A stretch of 64,000 nt of DNA from the NCBI GenBank assembly GCA_015179045.1, contig WHUZ01000013.1, positions 1 through 64,000 on the forward strand, in the 5' to 3' direction. Source of the stretch: Kalaharituber pfeilii (Eukaryota; Ascomycota; Pezizomycetes; Pezizales; Pezizaceae). The first letter of the stretch is position 1. Each line of letters opens with the position of its first letter. Position numbers and translations under genes: made by a program. Below are positions 24,201-38,250 of the stretch, piece by piece. The notes under the pieces were generated by a model. It worked only from the letters and a program-made list of their open reading frames with translations. It made no database searches and was not told the DNA's origin.

Positions 24201-26886
24201 CGCCAGCTTGACCAAATGGCTCCCAATCAGCTGGAGCGAAATTCACTGCTTCGTTGAAATTGAACTACATATCATTCCATGAGTAAATCCTTATAAATTT
24301 CAAGAAGAATAGCATAACCCACTCCATGATTAAATCCTGCATGATATGCTTGCGGGAACGTTATGACAAATTGACCCGCTCTTTGATCGAGAGCATAAAC
24401 GGATACTCCAGCCTTTTGCAATTGCTGGGGTGTAAGCAGTGTCACCAACTGGAAAAGGAGATCGGGTTGCTGTTCAAAAAGCTCCGGTACTGCTTCTCTC
24501 ATTGCATTCTCGAACTTTTCCGCATCTGCTCCTGGTATACCGTACCAAGTCTTCGTAGCGCCAAAATGCTGATAGTTCGCTGAATACGTATAGTGGTCTT
24601 CATTATGCCAGCAAAACGTTGAAAAGCACATACCCACATAAAGCCATGGTACCGTCATGCCAGATACATCGGACTTTATATGGCGAAATAAGGAATCCTG
24701 GTTGAGCGGCAGAATATTCAAATTCCATGGATCAGTCGAATAGGGATTCAATGGGTCTTTCTCAATAGTTGGAAAGCCACTACCATGGGTGGTCGAATGA
24801 ATGTCAGCCCCATACTCCACCTCCACAGTCTCCGTCAAGCTCTCAACCAGTCTCCAAAATTCCCTCTCAACATCATCTTCAGTGGCTTGTCTTTTCGTAT
24901 TATGTACTGGATCGAAGGGCATTTTCGGCTGAAAGTAATTTTCCTTGAAATTGTTGGCCTTTTCCTGGAATTGTCGTAAAGAATATACACCACCATCTGC
25001 AAACCCGAATTCCCCCGTTCCCACAAGACAACGATTGCAATACCAATCGCGCTCGGGAATATTTTTCACAACAGGGTCGAGGCAATACGTATGGTATCCA
25101 TGGTCACATCCATCACAAATCAACATATTTACATTGTCGGTTCCTCGCCCACATGTTTCACATTTCTGCTTATCGTTAGTGAATAGGTACAATTGAAATG
25201 AATATTTGGGCATGGAACCTCGCCAGGCTTCGCCTTTGTATACTGAGCCCCACTTCTTGGTGTGGGTTGTGGTCTGTGCAACGTCATGTGCGAACCAGCC
25301 ACAGTTGGCGCAGAGTCTGCAATATGAGTTAGAAACCTGAGTGCTCAAATACTGGAAATTTCGCATTACCTTTTTTCAGCCTTTTACTTCTTCGTTCCCC
25401 CGTCTCAGACTCTTCAGCGTTTTTGGCAGGCGTACTTTCGTTACTCTCGACGTTATGGCTTCGTTTGAGCGGTGTTCCTTTCAATTCTGGAGTATTTTTA
25501 GTAGACAATGAGCTTTCCGATCTACGGCTCAGGGTCAACCCATTTTCCATCTCCCGCTTGATTCCGTTCGGAGTAGAATTCACCGACGTAAATCCAGAGG
25601 GTGAGGAATTAACGGGTGTAAATGAAGAGGATTTTACGGCTGCAAACCCAGAAGCCGATGGAGCTGGTGTACCTTTAAGAGTATCATCACCCATCACTGT
25701 ATCCTTATCTGTATCATCAGTATCTGTAGAAAGTGCATTGTTCGACGATAATAATCCTTTGGATGCAGGCGATTCCGGCCGCAAGCTTGATCTGTCCTTC
25801 GGTAGACCCTTCATTGGCGATCCACCCGCCGTCGAATTTCCGTGCTCTGAATCATGAGCTTGAAGCCCAGGTTTAGCTTGTTTCACCCATTCCTCATAAG
25901 GGTGGAGGTAACGCTGGTAAGAATTTTTCAGAGAGGTAGAGAGGGAGGACATAATCTTCCCACTATACCCCAAATCCCTTCCGATCTCTGCCCACTTTTT
26001 TAACTTGCACACCTTTTGAAATCCTCCTCTAATTTCAACTGCCTTCTTTAGACGATAGAGGTCTAGCGGACGTTTATCGACGCAGGGAAAACGACTTAAG
26101 CTCGAACCGCTCTGCGAATGAAACTTCGCTAACTGGTCAAGGTAATTCAGATTCGCTCGATTGCCTGATTGAACATCGCCAGATATCAGCTCATCTTGTT
26201 TCCGTGATGCTGAAATACTAGCATTGGTTTTTTCTTCAGTACCTCCTTCTACAGAGTTGAGCTCCTGTCTGCGGGTACGAAAATGAAAACGCTATTGCTG
26301 AAGTTAGCATGTAGAAACGGAATGCCCCAAAAAAAAGTGGTATCTTAAGCTTGGGTTCGGGGTTGTATATTGCTGAGGCAGATCAGCTTACGGAGGGGAA
26401 TGCATCAAACGGTACGTTGATGATAATACGAACCTCAGTATCAACTGCAAAATCTGGATTCCACCCATCTGGTGGAATTATTTTGACAATCCCGTACTTG
26501 CTACCCTCAGGCGAAATCTTCTTGATGTACTCAAATGGTTCTTTCCATTCTTCCATCGTCGGTCTGTACGTCGGTGCTTCATGTAGGTTATGAGGGCGAA
26601 TGAGTTTTGTTACTTCTTTAACTGCTGTCGGTGTCCCGCGTCTCTCAACCGTATTCAAGTCCAGTGGATGGGCCCTTCTTGAGCTCAATGGTGCAGTTTG
26701 GTACGAGCCTTGAAGATTGATTCCGTTGGTATTCCCAGTTGTGGCCCCAGGTGTACTCCCACCTCCATTACCGCTTCCTCCTGCCTTCATCCTTGTAGAC
26801 GGCCCATTCGACACTCTCGGAGATGGGCGATTCGAGTGAGAGCCCGCCGCAGATGAACTAGAGGAAACAGCGGCGGTCCCTGGCAT
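21293..26886 (-). CDS. KDM5-family histone H3K4 demethylase (JmjN-ARID-PHD-JmjC-C5HC2-PLU-1-PHD)
   Basis: It should remove H3K4 methyl groups using Fe(II) and 2-oxoglutarate. Seven exons on the minus strand: 26886-26434, 26291-25370, 25316-25219, 25165-24323, 24264-24101, 23999-22443 and 22388-21293, giving 1710 aa. Order: JmjN (about 104-145, EAPTYRPTMEEW), ARID (196-285, FPCVDKRPLDLYRLKKAV), Ser-rich linker, PHD1 (493-538, CETCGRG to CNRC), JmjC with Fe ligands His678, Glu680 (CWHNED) and His766 (YHAGFNHG), C5HC2 finger from Cys869, PLU-1 helical region, and PHD2 split by the last intron (CICRAPEAGMM, CHEW/YHGKC). A Ser/His-rich low-complexity tail ends the protein. The 98-nt exon 3 is supported by APTVAGSHMT. 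Active-site residues are intact. It is probably the single KDM5 orthologue (Lid2/Jhd2 type). Confidence 0.93.
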
Positions 26887-29800
26887 CGCGAATGATACCA
26901 GTTATTCTTGGGTAGGTATCAAGAGTCGTGTTTCAGAAAATTGCTGCCGTACTAATCTGCCTGGTTGGTGAAGTTCCGAAAAACCCCAGCTGAACTAGTT
27001 GGTGAGGGCGACGGGGCACCCTTTCTTGCAACCCGCAGTCTGCTGCGAGGAGAGGGGGCCAGAGTGGAGGTAATGTCGGTACGGCGTACTACAGAGAGAT
27101 GATCTTGTCGCAGTGGAGTAGCGAGCAATTCATGAGCGTTGCAGAATGCTCGGATGCGGAGGGTTATGGTGGAATTTGGGCTATCGAGTTGGTCAATAAA
27201 CCTCAGCGGTGACTTGGGGGGGGGGGGGGAGGGGGAGGGGGGAGTGGTGTGGTGTGGTTGGTAAAAGAGTCGTTTTGGGATGGAGGAGGAAGGGAAGTGA
27301 GATATATTGGATTCTGAAGGGAATGAGAAACGGAGCGTGAGGATGGTAGGGGTGCTGCCGGGGGGGGGGGTCCAAGACGCATACCAGTACTAAGTGCAAC
27401 CGCAGCCAGTTACGTCCTATGAACCGCGCAACCAGCATCCATGCAGTTAGTGCTGAGCTGATGGGCGATGGGGACAAAAAGAAGCCTCAGTGGGCGGGGG
27501 GGGGGGGGGGGGGGGGGGGGGGCAGAGGAGGCTCTTAGCACAAATGCAGTGGACGACAGGTCTCTGCTTATAGACGGTGCTGCGACGGGGTTGGTCCGGG
27601 GCGGAGGATAGTGTAATATCTACATACATGTACACTGGGCGGACTACATCCGAGCTGGGGCGAACGAGAAACTTGCAGTCTGGCGTGGGGACACTTATAC
27701 GAGCCTTTCGCAGGCAAAAGGGCTAGGCTAAGCACGCCAAAAGCGCCCGACCTAGAGGCAGGTCTGGAACGCAATTACACGCCTCTACCGAGCCAGACCA
27801 AGAGATCATGAGCTCCACGGCGTATGCAAGGCCTGCGGCGGCTGCCGAGCAGCTCGCCCTCACATCCGTGTGGGCACAATATACAGCGGGCTGGAGCTGT
27901 AGCAGCGCAGTCGAGGTCGAGGATGACCTGAGGTCGGCCGAGATCCAGTCTTGGCCACAGCCAGTCCTGTCTGCGCATGCGAAATATGACATGCCTTCAA
28001 TTGCAAGGCGGCCGCCCGCCACAACCCAAGGTCTCCGGCGCCCACAACTCGCGCACTTGGACACAGCGCCGCGCCAATGCACCAGCAGCTACAGCGTCGG
28101 ATGCATGAAACATGCGTCTCTGAGAGGGCGACTCTCCCATGGCCAGTGTTTGGATCCCAGTGGCCTGGTGAGTAGCCCCAATCAACCAGACCTCGTCGCA
28201 ATTACTGACGCTGATCAATTGAAAGAATTCAAACTCCACTCGGTACAACTACCACTATTAATGCTCCTTAGTTACGCTACTAGTAGCACAGTCGCACTAT
28301 CAAGAGTTAAGTACTAGTGTATCTAATTGATCTCAGCGATATTACTACAACCTGCGATCAATCAGAATGAGAAATGGTATTAAAAAGAATAAAAATAAAA
28401 ATAAAAATAAAAAAAACACTGTGACTGATAAGAACTCCAATTGCTTGCTCTTGTGGCAATATAGCTACAAGATTACCAACTCCTGTCACAAGCGGAGATT
28501 CCAGGAATCAGTCATGGTGTTGTTAAGTAAGGTCCTCACGATTCCAAGCGCAATTCTTGTCTGGTGCCTAGATCCCGGTATGGCATTATGCAACAACTGT
28601 TATGACTTGCCTAAGACTACGGTGTGTCTGTAACTAGCCACAGGTCTCAAAGCATCTCTTACATACAGGCTGATAGCTGATCCCGTGCCCCAGCCAACTG
28701 GTGCATGGTTGTATAAGTATATTCTGAAGGTATCATAGGTAGTCTCGTAACCAAGCATCACCACAGGTTGTATCGTTTTGTGTGTGCATCTAAACCTTAA
28801 ACAGTCTGCTTCCGAGGAGCGACACATTCCGATTGTCAAAGTCATAGAAAAAGTTTGGGGAATAGCAATGGCGTTCTGCGTGCAGTCTAGTTAGTGCACA
28901 AGCTCAAGGGTCAAGTGCCGAGACTGTGTCCGCAGACGGAAAATCCAAGCTAGCTGCGAAGGATGGAACTTTGCGAGTAACAGCACGCTCTGCTCTAGCT
29001 ATACTTCTTACAGTGGCGGCCAAGTCTCAGCCCTCGCTTGGTGGCGAGCACCACATGCAGTCGAAAATCCATCTTAGCATATGTAGTCTCATCTTAGCAG
29101 CTCATCTGGAAGTCTCGCACACGATTGAGGACTGAACCCATTTACAGCATGAAGATCAACACATCCGTTTCTAGCAAGTCAGGAGGTAGCAACAACAATT
29201 CTAGAGCCTATTTGCATTCAGGTTTGCAGAAAGTAGATATTGATCGAGATGTTTTGGGTATTGGCGTGGAGTAAGATCCCGTTTGGACAAGGGTTCACTT
29301 TGCAGAACACTAGGTTAAGCACTCGTGCCGCCCTGGGTGAGCTGCAATGTCTCCAACTTTCGATAGCCTGTGGATGAGACTAAGTATCCAAATAAGATTT
29401 GTCGCCAAGATAACACAAAACGCGGACACGTGATGGGTGCTCGAAAATTGCCAATAAGGGCCCAAGTCCCAAGCCAGAATAACCCAGTTCTGGTACCCAG
29501 ACTAGCGCAAGCTTTTGTTGCCTTATTAGCCATCCCGGCTATCTACAACTTCTGCCATCTTGACAGTCGGTCTATGAATTGGAGAAAGCAGCTCAACCAG
29601 AGAGTTGATTTGTTGGAATCCATGATCTAGTAGACATGAATTTTGCTAATTAGCCGCTGTTGTGTTTCAAACATTTTACGTTTCCGAATCCGTTGTACGG
29701 GAACGGGGTTACCGCTATACTCGCCTTTCCATCAATTTATGTATCTTTCCCTGGATAAAGAAGCTCATCGACCTCGCGCCTTTGCAAACGCATAGATTTG

Positions 29801-30154
29801 AGCTTCTGTGGAGAGAGAGTAAGAGTACCTGACGCACCAGGAGCTGATATGATCATGTATGCTAGCGCTAAATTTCCTCATACCACATCTCATACTTACC
29901 ATGTTCATCCAAGCAAGGTATGCCTTCTGGCTAGCCTGCGCCAAGCCATGCTAACCAAGGTAGGAGTAGGCAAGGGTTTCAGATACCCTTTCAGAGAGAC
30001 ACGTCCCAGGTACCTGTTCTCGTGCCCAGCAGTCTGCGCAGGCCGAAAATAATAGTCTGGGCACGAGAACACCAGGTACCGTACTTGCAGTCTCACAATT
30101 AGTCTGGTTACGAGACTAGTTTCACAACACGTCCTATGCTTTCACGTTTGATCT
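26887..30154. other. 3.3-kb divergent intergenic region, KDM5 / SLX1
   Basis: Holds both promoters and several guanine runs: about 27217-27240, 27361-27370 and 27 G at 27496-27522. A longer + frame at 27808-28317 lacks motifs. An (AATAAA)-like microsatellite lies at about 28383-28413, and an inverted repeat at about 30010-30083. No gene is supported. Confidence 0.4.
30009..30083. repeat. Inverted repeat of the CTGGGCACGAGAACA family
   Basis: GTACCTGTTCTCGTGCCCAG faces CTGGGCACGAGAACACCAGG across a ~28-bp loop. The same core recurs at about 48980-49000, 50230-50247 and 50827-50840 in both orientations. It is a dispersed short repeat of unknown type. Confidence 0.5.
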
Positions 30155-32782
30155 ATGAATATAAAGCTTACTCACGTTCCAAAACCAATGCGAAGCTCCC
30201 TAATGATGGCCCTTGATCACAGTTTGCTTCGAACTTCCAGGCAATATGGAAAGCGGCCGATCCCGGCTTTCTACGGTGTCTATCTTCTGCGATCGCTACC
30301 CAAGCCTGGGTCAACCTATGTAGGATCTACTTCCGATCCTCACAGGCGCCTTCTTCAACACAATGGTAAGCTAAAAGGCGGCGCATGGAAAACAAAACGG
30401 AGCAGTGGGAAGTACAGGCCCTGGGATATGGTTTGCATTGTTTCTGGATTCCCATCGCAAATGGCAGCATTGCAATTTGAGTAGGTCTTACTTAGGCTGG
30501 AAGATCCTTTTTCTTTTATTGTGCTCTGGTACCAAATTTTTTTTATTATTTTTTATTATTTATTATTTATTATTTTTTATTTTATTTTTTTTTTTTTTTT
30601 GTTATTCAGTCAGATATTGAATTGACTTAGTTATGCTTACACTTTGCAGGTGGGCTTGGGGCTACGGTTATAAAACGACAAAAATCTCGCAAGAGGACAG
30701 GCAAGCCATTTATGGGATCGCTTCTTCAGGCTCAAAGGTAGCAAAAAAGAAAAAAAAACCCAAACGACGGGCGCCTCATGCCACTCTTGAAAGAAGACTT
30801 TATTACCTCAGTGCCCTTCTACGAGCCCAAGCATTTTGCAGATGGCCACTTCACGTCCGTTTCTTCAACGCCGATGTGTGGGAGAAATGGGAGGAATGTA
30901 CTAAGAGACTCAAAGCATTTCGTGGAAGGCCCTTGGGGAGTAGCATCTTGATAGAGTTATCTATCAGTCCAGATAAAAGCTATAAACGAAAACGGTCTAC
31001 TCAATTAAAACAGCCAAGCAGTCATGCGGTGACAGAATTGGATGTCACTTATGGTATAGGTTCCCTCTTCTCAGATGGTTTCTGTGCAACCTAACGCTTA
31101 ATCTAGAGCATTTACAACCGCAGCTTCAGAAGACGAAGGAACTACTCTCTGCAGCAACTGAAGAAGAGCCACTCCAATGTCTGCTATGTGCTTCCGACCT
31201 ACGTCCTCCATATGACACAGTTGTCGTCTGTCCTCATGCCTGCTGCGAGCATATATCACATGTCACTTGCTTAGGAACAGAATTTCTCAGGCAAGAGCCA
31301 CCCGCTATGTTAAAAAGTCCAAAAAAAAGCCCCAGGAAGAGCAATAATTCCTCTCCGAAAACTATTCAACTCCTTCCAATTCAAGGAATTTGTCCTGGAT
31401 GTAATAAATCGGCCAAATGGATTGATTATGTGAAACCACTCACCTATCGGTTACATAATATATCAACTCAAGTGACCACAGCTACAAGAAAACGAAAAGT
31501 AAGACAGGAGCCTCTGGGTGAGGAGGGTGATACCACAGAAGCAGCAAGTGAAGATCCTTCTAATAAGCCAAAGAGGATGAAGGGAAGAAGGAAGAAGTCA
31601 GACAATGATGTCACGGAACAAAGCGGTGAAGATATCACTAATAGACCGAAGAAAGCGAGAAAAAGCAAGAAAGCAGTCTCAAAGGATGATAGCGCAGAAG
31701 AAGAAACTGGGAGTGCCACCAGTAAACCGAAGATATCCAGGAGAAGAGGAAAAAAAGAATCAGAAGAGTCACTTGCGACTATAATAGCAAAGCCGAGTAG
31801 AGATTATAAGAAAAAGGCGCAATCAGAGGGAAATGTGGAAGGTGAAGCACCAAAACCTAAGCGGAGGGTTACCCGTCATGCCAAGTCAGATACAGAAGAG
31901 AAAGAGGCACCACAACCAAAGAGGAGGGCTACCCGTGAAGCCAAGTCGGATACAGTGGAAGGTGAAGCACCAAAACCTAAGCGGAGGGTTACCCGTCATG
32001 CCAAGTCAGATACAGAAGAGAAAGAGGCACCACAACCAAAGAGGACGGCTACCCGTGAAGCCAAGTCGGATACAGAAGAAGAAAAGGCACCAAAACCTAA
32101 GAGGAGAGTTACCGGTAAAGTCAAGTCAGATGCAGAAGAGGAGGAGCCGCCAAAACCAATGAGACCGCGGGAAAGGATCTCAGATGACTTGGTTGTTATA
32201 CCGGAGAAACAAGTCAAGGAAGGAGTGGCTGCAAAACGAGGAAGGTCAGAAAAGGTAGATGCCATAGAGGGCTTAGAAATGGAGAAGACGTTGGAAAAAC
32301 CCAAACGAAAGTCAACCAAGAAAGTAAAGACGCAGGCACAACTAGATAATTCAAGTGAAGAGGAACTGGAAGAAAAGCCAGGGAAATTAGCACGGCGAAA
32401 GAAAGAGGCCATTCCCAAAAGGACCACCAGAAGGTACTCACAGCGAGCAATGAGCGTTAGTGATGGAGAAAGTGATTCTGAAGACAAACTCTCCATAACC
32501 AAACGTTCTGCTAAACGACAAACAAGGTCACCGACAGTTCATGACAGACGGAAGCAGGTGGTAACTGAGAGTCTGGCAGAAAAAGAAAGTCTGGATGCAG
32601 AGATGGAAGATGCATACGAGTATCAGTCAAGTTATGCGTCCGCAGACGGCTCTGGTTCATCTGATATGTGGCACGACCCTTTTTACGAGCACGATCTATA
32701 TGATGAGGAGGAGCACAGTTTGGATGGGTCTGATTTGGACCTATGCAGTATGAGCAGTGATTCAGAAGGGTGGAACACATAA
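30155..32782 (+). CDS. SLX1: Slx1 structure-specific endonuclease (GIY-YIG + RING-like) with long repetitive tail
   Basis: Slx1, activated by Slx4, cuts branched DNA such as Holliday junctions and flaps. Three exons, 30155-30480, 30650-31053 and 31107-32782, give 801 aa. The GIY-YIG domain has FYGVYLLRS (39-47), [19 protein letters not shown] with the catalytic Arg (64 or 65), and Glu109 in QFEWAW, split by intron 1. Exon 2 holds the fungal Slx1 middle ([18 protein letters not shown]). The zinc-binding domain starts at Cys268 (CLLC), continues [16 protein letters not shown] and ends CPGC. Most Slx1 proteins end near here at 300-420 aa. This one adds about 440 Lys/Arg/Glu-rich residues containing six ~20-aa repeats and an acidic end. 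ATGs at codons 12, 17 and 18 are alternative starts. Confidence 0.9.
31835..32150 (+). repeat. Coding 60/120-bp tandem repeat in the SLX1 tail
   Basis: Near-identical 120-bp copies start at 31835 and 31955, and a more diverged one at about 32075. Each contains two ~20-aa units of the [20 protein letters not shown] type. The period is a multiple of three, so copy number can change without a frameshift. Confidence 0.9.
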
Positions 32783-35700
32783 TGCCACCGAATACTAGAA
32801 ACAGGCATCGCGGTATTCATAGAAGAGGCGGCAGTTCCGCGGCCAGCCTCTGTAATTAGGCATTTAGGGCCAAGTGACCCACACTATCAAAACAAAATGC
32901 AGCAATAAAAACGGGTTACCCTGATTCCACTTGAGTCGATTCATATGGAACGGGACCATTACAGTCTATTGTGTTATAAGATACTGAGCAGCCCTCTCCC
33001 CCAGCTTGACGTGAGAATCGAACTGGGACCCTCAATTCTATGCCTCTTCATTGCTTGTTATCACTAGAGGGACAACAGACACCACTCTACCAAGCTTTAA
33101 GCCAGTTCGAAAAGTTGACTATACTCCTCTCGAACCCACTCCCCGCTTTCCGCACCTCCAACCGCGCGTTCAGCAATACCTCACATAGCCGTCATTTTTC
33201 GGATACTGGTATCTTACTGTTCGGTAGGTTTGGGTCTTCCTTTTTCTTTTTTTTTAAAAAATAATTTTATTTTCGAGAGTTCATTGCTTTTCCATTCCTT
33301 ATGCTTTTCACCAATGGCGTCTTCATCCTGAGTGTCAAACATACTTGTGGGTTACTTGTGGGTGCATGGAGGCTTATAGGCACTCGGGAGTTCGATGTGA
33401 AGACTAAGTCTACCATGATTTTTTTTTTTTTTTTGGTTTTTTTCTCTCCTCGTTTTGACAATCACAGTGAAGGAGTGGGTAAGCAAATGAGTCCACTCAG
33501 CTCTCCGTTGCTGGCTATTGTACATGTAAAACACAGAAGCATAAATCGCTTGTGTGACTAGATGACCACTTGCATTAACGCAGTACATATCAACCGTTAC
33601 CCTGATATGAACGCATGGCACTTTTTTTTTAAAAAAAACAAAAAAACCGCAGTACGGTATTTAGATACTCAGCTATACACAATTGACTAAATGCATCCAC
33701 CGCGATACACTCTTATAAGAGTCTAAATGTATCTCTATCCATCCATAAGTATCTAAACCCTTTTGTACCCTCCTCAGTATAAGCGGGGTGTCCCTAAATT
33801 CTCCCTCCGTACTTTTCAGTCTGGGGCCTCAACCTGAGGGAGGACCCAAAGTACGATTTTTCTTTTTTTTCTACCATAGAAAAATATATGAGGGGATGCA
33901 ATAGATACAATTTGGGACGCCTGGGTCCGTGGGACCGGCCAGAGGGGGATCCCTACCTCAACGTCAGCTCTCGATCGCTGTGCCTACACAACTTGTTGCT
34001 CACTATCTGCCATTAAGAAAAGCCCCCATATAATATCAGTTGCATAAACACGCCTCTCCTGATGTAATACCTCTCTGACCATTTACTGGATCCACAAAGA
34101 AAAGCCCTGTCCAAAGTAAACCAGACCCATAAAACAAAAATAAAAAGTGAATACAATCTCATGCCCAGCGAACCATCATCTTATTTGCCCTTTGCGTCCT
34201 GAGCCTTAACATTATCCTTGGAAACTTTGGTAGCCTTTGCATCTCCCTTGGGCACACAAATACCTACCTTCAGTATTCACAATCTATCATCGAATTTCTT
34301 CTCTCATTGGCAAGTCATGCTGCCATCACGAGAATTTAGCTATCAGCGGCGCGCGGCGCGTAAGCGAATGCACACTTATCTGCTGAATTACTTTGCTGCT
34401 GTGCGCCTATAATTCCTGCTTTTCATACCTGTTAGCTATGGGAAGAGACGAAAGGCTACCTTCTTACATGTTATACTGTCATTTTGGCATCAAGTTGTAG
34501 TTGCTTGTTTACTGTTCTGCAATATGTTTTTGTTGAAGCGGTAGTTGCTTTTATGAGCTGTAGGGGCGGCTGAGGCTGGCTCATGTTATAGATGGCAGAG
34601 CAGCAGCATGACAGTGTGTGGGAATCGGGAAACACTGAACACGAGCCTTTGTTTATACCACCATGGAGATATCAATGCCAATAAATAGAGCTATTTGAGG
34701 TTAACTGTGATCGGACGAACCTTCTTTGCAGCCTGCATACGAACCTCCAGTGTCCCATTATATTATCATGCTTCATGCAGGTATAGAAGCTGCACTCCGG
34801 TGTAGACTCACGAGACTCAGTTGCAGCTATGTCACAGGCATCTGGCAATTGCAGCTGTGTAAGGATGCAGAGTTCAGTTACAACTCTGCATCAGGACGTA
34901 ATGGACTTGTATGTCCTTCTGATAGCTACACCCAAGATGGGGCGCCTGAGGCACAAGGTTTTGTCTTGGGCCCACAGTTCGCATCAAGGGCGGTGCATCG
35001 TGACGTATGGAGCAGGCAACAACCGTCTAATAATATAGATTGCCTCCCAGTCTTGTATCCTTACCATATGCTTATAGAATTGAAACAAATAACGGGGGAA
35101 AAAAATGTACGATCTATGATGATGCCTATTCTATACCACTCCATGAAACAAATGCCAATTCCTTATGTTTCCTTAATAGTTTCCTTTCCATAGTTGGCAA
35201 TCACTATACTTGGTATGTTGACGTCACTTAAGCCCCTTTTAAGTCTCTCACATTTCTTTGCTAGAACAATAATGTTGTTCGCCCTATTCTGCTGGTGTCG
35301 TTATTCTTCACTGATTCACTGAAATATCCGTTAAAACAGTAAACAAGTATAGCAATACCTGTAAATGCTAGGTTTCAGTATGTCCTATGGTATATAGAGC
35401 ACGTAAGCGATTCGCATTCTCTTGGTACCGGAGAGATGCGGAATTCGGCTCTCGGATTCCGATTCATCGGCAATTGGCTATCATAATTATTACCTTTACA
35501 CTTTAAATGGCCTGCCGAACTGTAATCCTGATAAAAAGTTTATATCCTTGTGCTCTGTAAAAAAAAAAAAGAAAAGAAAAAAGAAAAATTTATACTCTGA
35601 GGGCTTTGATGCTCAGGCAACCTCGTCTCGAACCAGACTACCGGGAGGAGGGCTTTTTGAGCTCAGTTCATTGCTGCAATTGTTTACACATAATTAAATT

Positions 35701-38250
35701 TTAATACAAGGAGCAAGAATATGACCAGATGCCATTAGAACAGCTCCTCTAATTCATACTCACTTCATCTGCATGAAACTCAGCTCAACATTCTCCCGCG
35801 AAGTGAAGCTGTCTTCCTATATGGATATGGTTACCAACCTGCTTCTGTAGGGATAGCAGGGGTACAAGTGCCTGGTTATCAAATTTTGGTGTGTACAGTA
35901 ATCCCAATTGCCTCACCTCTGATTCGATAGCGATTGCAACTCATGGTTATGACTACTTTATATATTTGCAATCAAGGCTGCTTTTTCTTGCCCTATCGCT
36001 AGGCTGCAATATCCATAGCCTCAAGGCTGGCAAGGATGGAGATGGTACCGGTCAGTATTGCCCTGTGCAAGCTAACATGCTCTGTGTGAAGATGTGCGTT
36101 CTCAGAGTAGTATGCATCTATATCTGTGTTGTCATATGAGAAAGGGCATTCTACATACTAAGAATCTTTAATCATACTTGGTCAGAGCTGCTTATTCGAC
36201 GGAATGGATGACATGCTGCAGCAGAACTCAATTTACTAACTCAATTTACTCCTGCATCAACAGCCTGCGGTTGAATTCCGGCTTAGCACCTGCTTATTAT
36301 ACCATACTATGGGGCTCTTTGTTGAAATCTAAGGTGGATGTGTATGCAGGCATCGAGAGGATAAGATGCAGCCTCAGAGGTATTTACAAGATCTGTTGGG
36401 ACTACGCAATGGAATTTAAGGGCGGTTTCGGATTTTGTCGGCTGATCTCATGATCCGCTGCACTTTATTTTGAACTTGAAAAGCTTAAGCAATCAAACGG
36501 TAGATAAGGCCAGGGCTGGGCAGATGGGTACTGGACGCGGGTATACGTATATATTGCTCGTCAATAATTACTAGTATTTGAAGCGGACATCAGCAGAGCG
36601 TTTACAAAGGTTAAGGGATTAGAAATAGCATGAGGCTACAATGAGTTGGATATAGTGGTGGCAAGACTGGCTGAATGCCAGTCTCGAGCTGAAGAACGAA
36701 GGGCATCAGTATAAGCATGCCAAGCCAGCACATTTATTGCTGAGATTGTGAATTATTGACGTGCATGCACATCGGCCGGCAATTTGATCTAGCTGTTTCT
36801 CTGGCATATATTTGATGTCGGTTGCACAGCAACATTGAGCGTTTGCACGCTGCAAATACTCTGCAAAGCTGTCGTGTATCATATAGAGATTAGCAGTATA
36901 ATACCGCCGGCGTGGCTATAGGTGCTATCATAGGTTCTCTGGCACAAGAGGCTGCCCAAACGGCTTGGGGCCGCTCAGGAACCAGGGCAAACACTAAACT
37001 GCACCCACAACCGCGCACTAACACCGCGCCCTGGCTCTCCAACCGGAGATGTGCAAACAGGATGGGGGCGGCAGTGCTGGCGCGAGCGCCGCGGGCGATG
37101 AGCGACGGGCCAGGAGTAATTGCTCATATGCTAGGCAGGCAGGCTGCGCCGTTCTGCTAAAACCAGAGCGCGGGTTTGCTGGGCTGGGCCGCAGCCCTCT
37201 GCGCCAGTGCAGGTATAAGACCCCCCGGCGGCCGCACCTCAGATGAGATGAGAAGCCGTACGATACATACCACCAGCTCAGCCCACACCCGCCTGGTTCG
37301 CTGCGAGCATAGCAAGCAGAAGTACTGTCGAATTCATCCGGAAAGGCCACACTCACGTGCTGGGACTAGAGCTCCGCTTGCACAACTGCGCTCACCCGAC
37401 AGCGACATCTCCATTGCAGCAGCAGCTGACGACTTATCACACACTAATACCCCGTCTCAGGCTAGCTCTAGCTGCGAGACTGGGCTGAGGATTCAGAAGC
37501 TCGAGGGAGGTTCACTTTGAACAGCTGTCGGCATTCGGGCTGTACTGTCACCCATTTGGGACAGAGAACAACCAGGAAGTACCTTGCAGTAACGTAAAAG
37601 GAGGCCCCACGTTGACTCGAATTCGTCGACGTTCGGGTACATAAGGCATTCTCCCCATCTTTCCCAGGATCGCACTTTTCACTTTTCGGAATACCCGAGG
37701 ACTTCTGGGCAGAAAGGACGCTTAAGTTTAATACTGACTCAAAGGGCGGTCTTTTAAGCTTTCCAAAATTCACTTTTTTTTCTTTGGAATTGTGACATTT
37801 TCGATTTTCCCACCAATCAGCGACCTCGAGTTTCTGATTTCCAAAAGGGAACGATCAACTTAAAATTACATAAGTACCCCGACTAAGTACTTGACTTCAC
37901 ACCGGCACCTGTATACTTCGACAAATCTTACGTTCAACGAACGACTGGACTGGGGTTCGAGTGGCCTGATCATTCGTACTGTGCTATAAGAGCCACTTTT
38001 AGGACCCTGTCCTCTCGGTTACAGTGTACAAAACGGACAGGCCGACTCAGCATTTTTAATTTCTGTATAGATACATACTCGAAGAAACAGCAGAAAGGCA
38101 CCGAAATCTTCCTCCAGAAAATCTACCACAACTAGAATCCTCAACGATCAACCATCTTCTCCTTCCTCGTATAAAATAAAGTAATAATAAGAAAAAGGAA
38201 AATCCCAAATATCAACATCTTTCATCCAACCATCACAAACCATCAACACA
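32783..38250. other. 5.5-kb region without a supported gene
   Basis: Mixed-composition DNA. I looked for spliced genes and saw only short frames without motifs (for example 34726-35193 and 36178-36453). An inverted ACTCTTATAAGAGT occurs near 33710, and poly(T)/poly(A) tracts near 33245, 33420 and 33622. It may hold decayed repeats. Confidence 0.4.

Noticed and set aside
27808..28317. 169-aa + frame in the KDM5/SLX1 spacer
   Set aside because: GC-rich sequence open on both strands, no recognisable domain; composition unlike neighbouring proteins.
33001..33090. GAGAATCGAACTGGGACC, considered as the T-arm of a minus-strand tRNA
   Set aside because: The T-stem does not pair and no anticodon or acceptor stem could be built.
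34726..35193. 155-aa + frame in the 32.8-38.2 kb gap
   Set aside because: No motif, mixed composition, no neighbouring exon that extends it.
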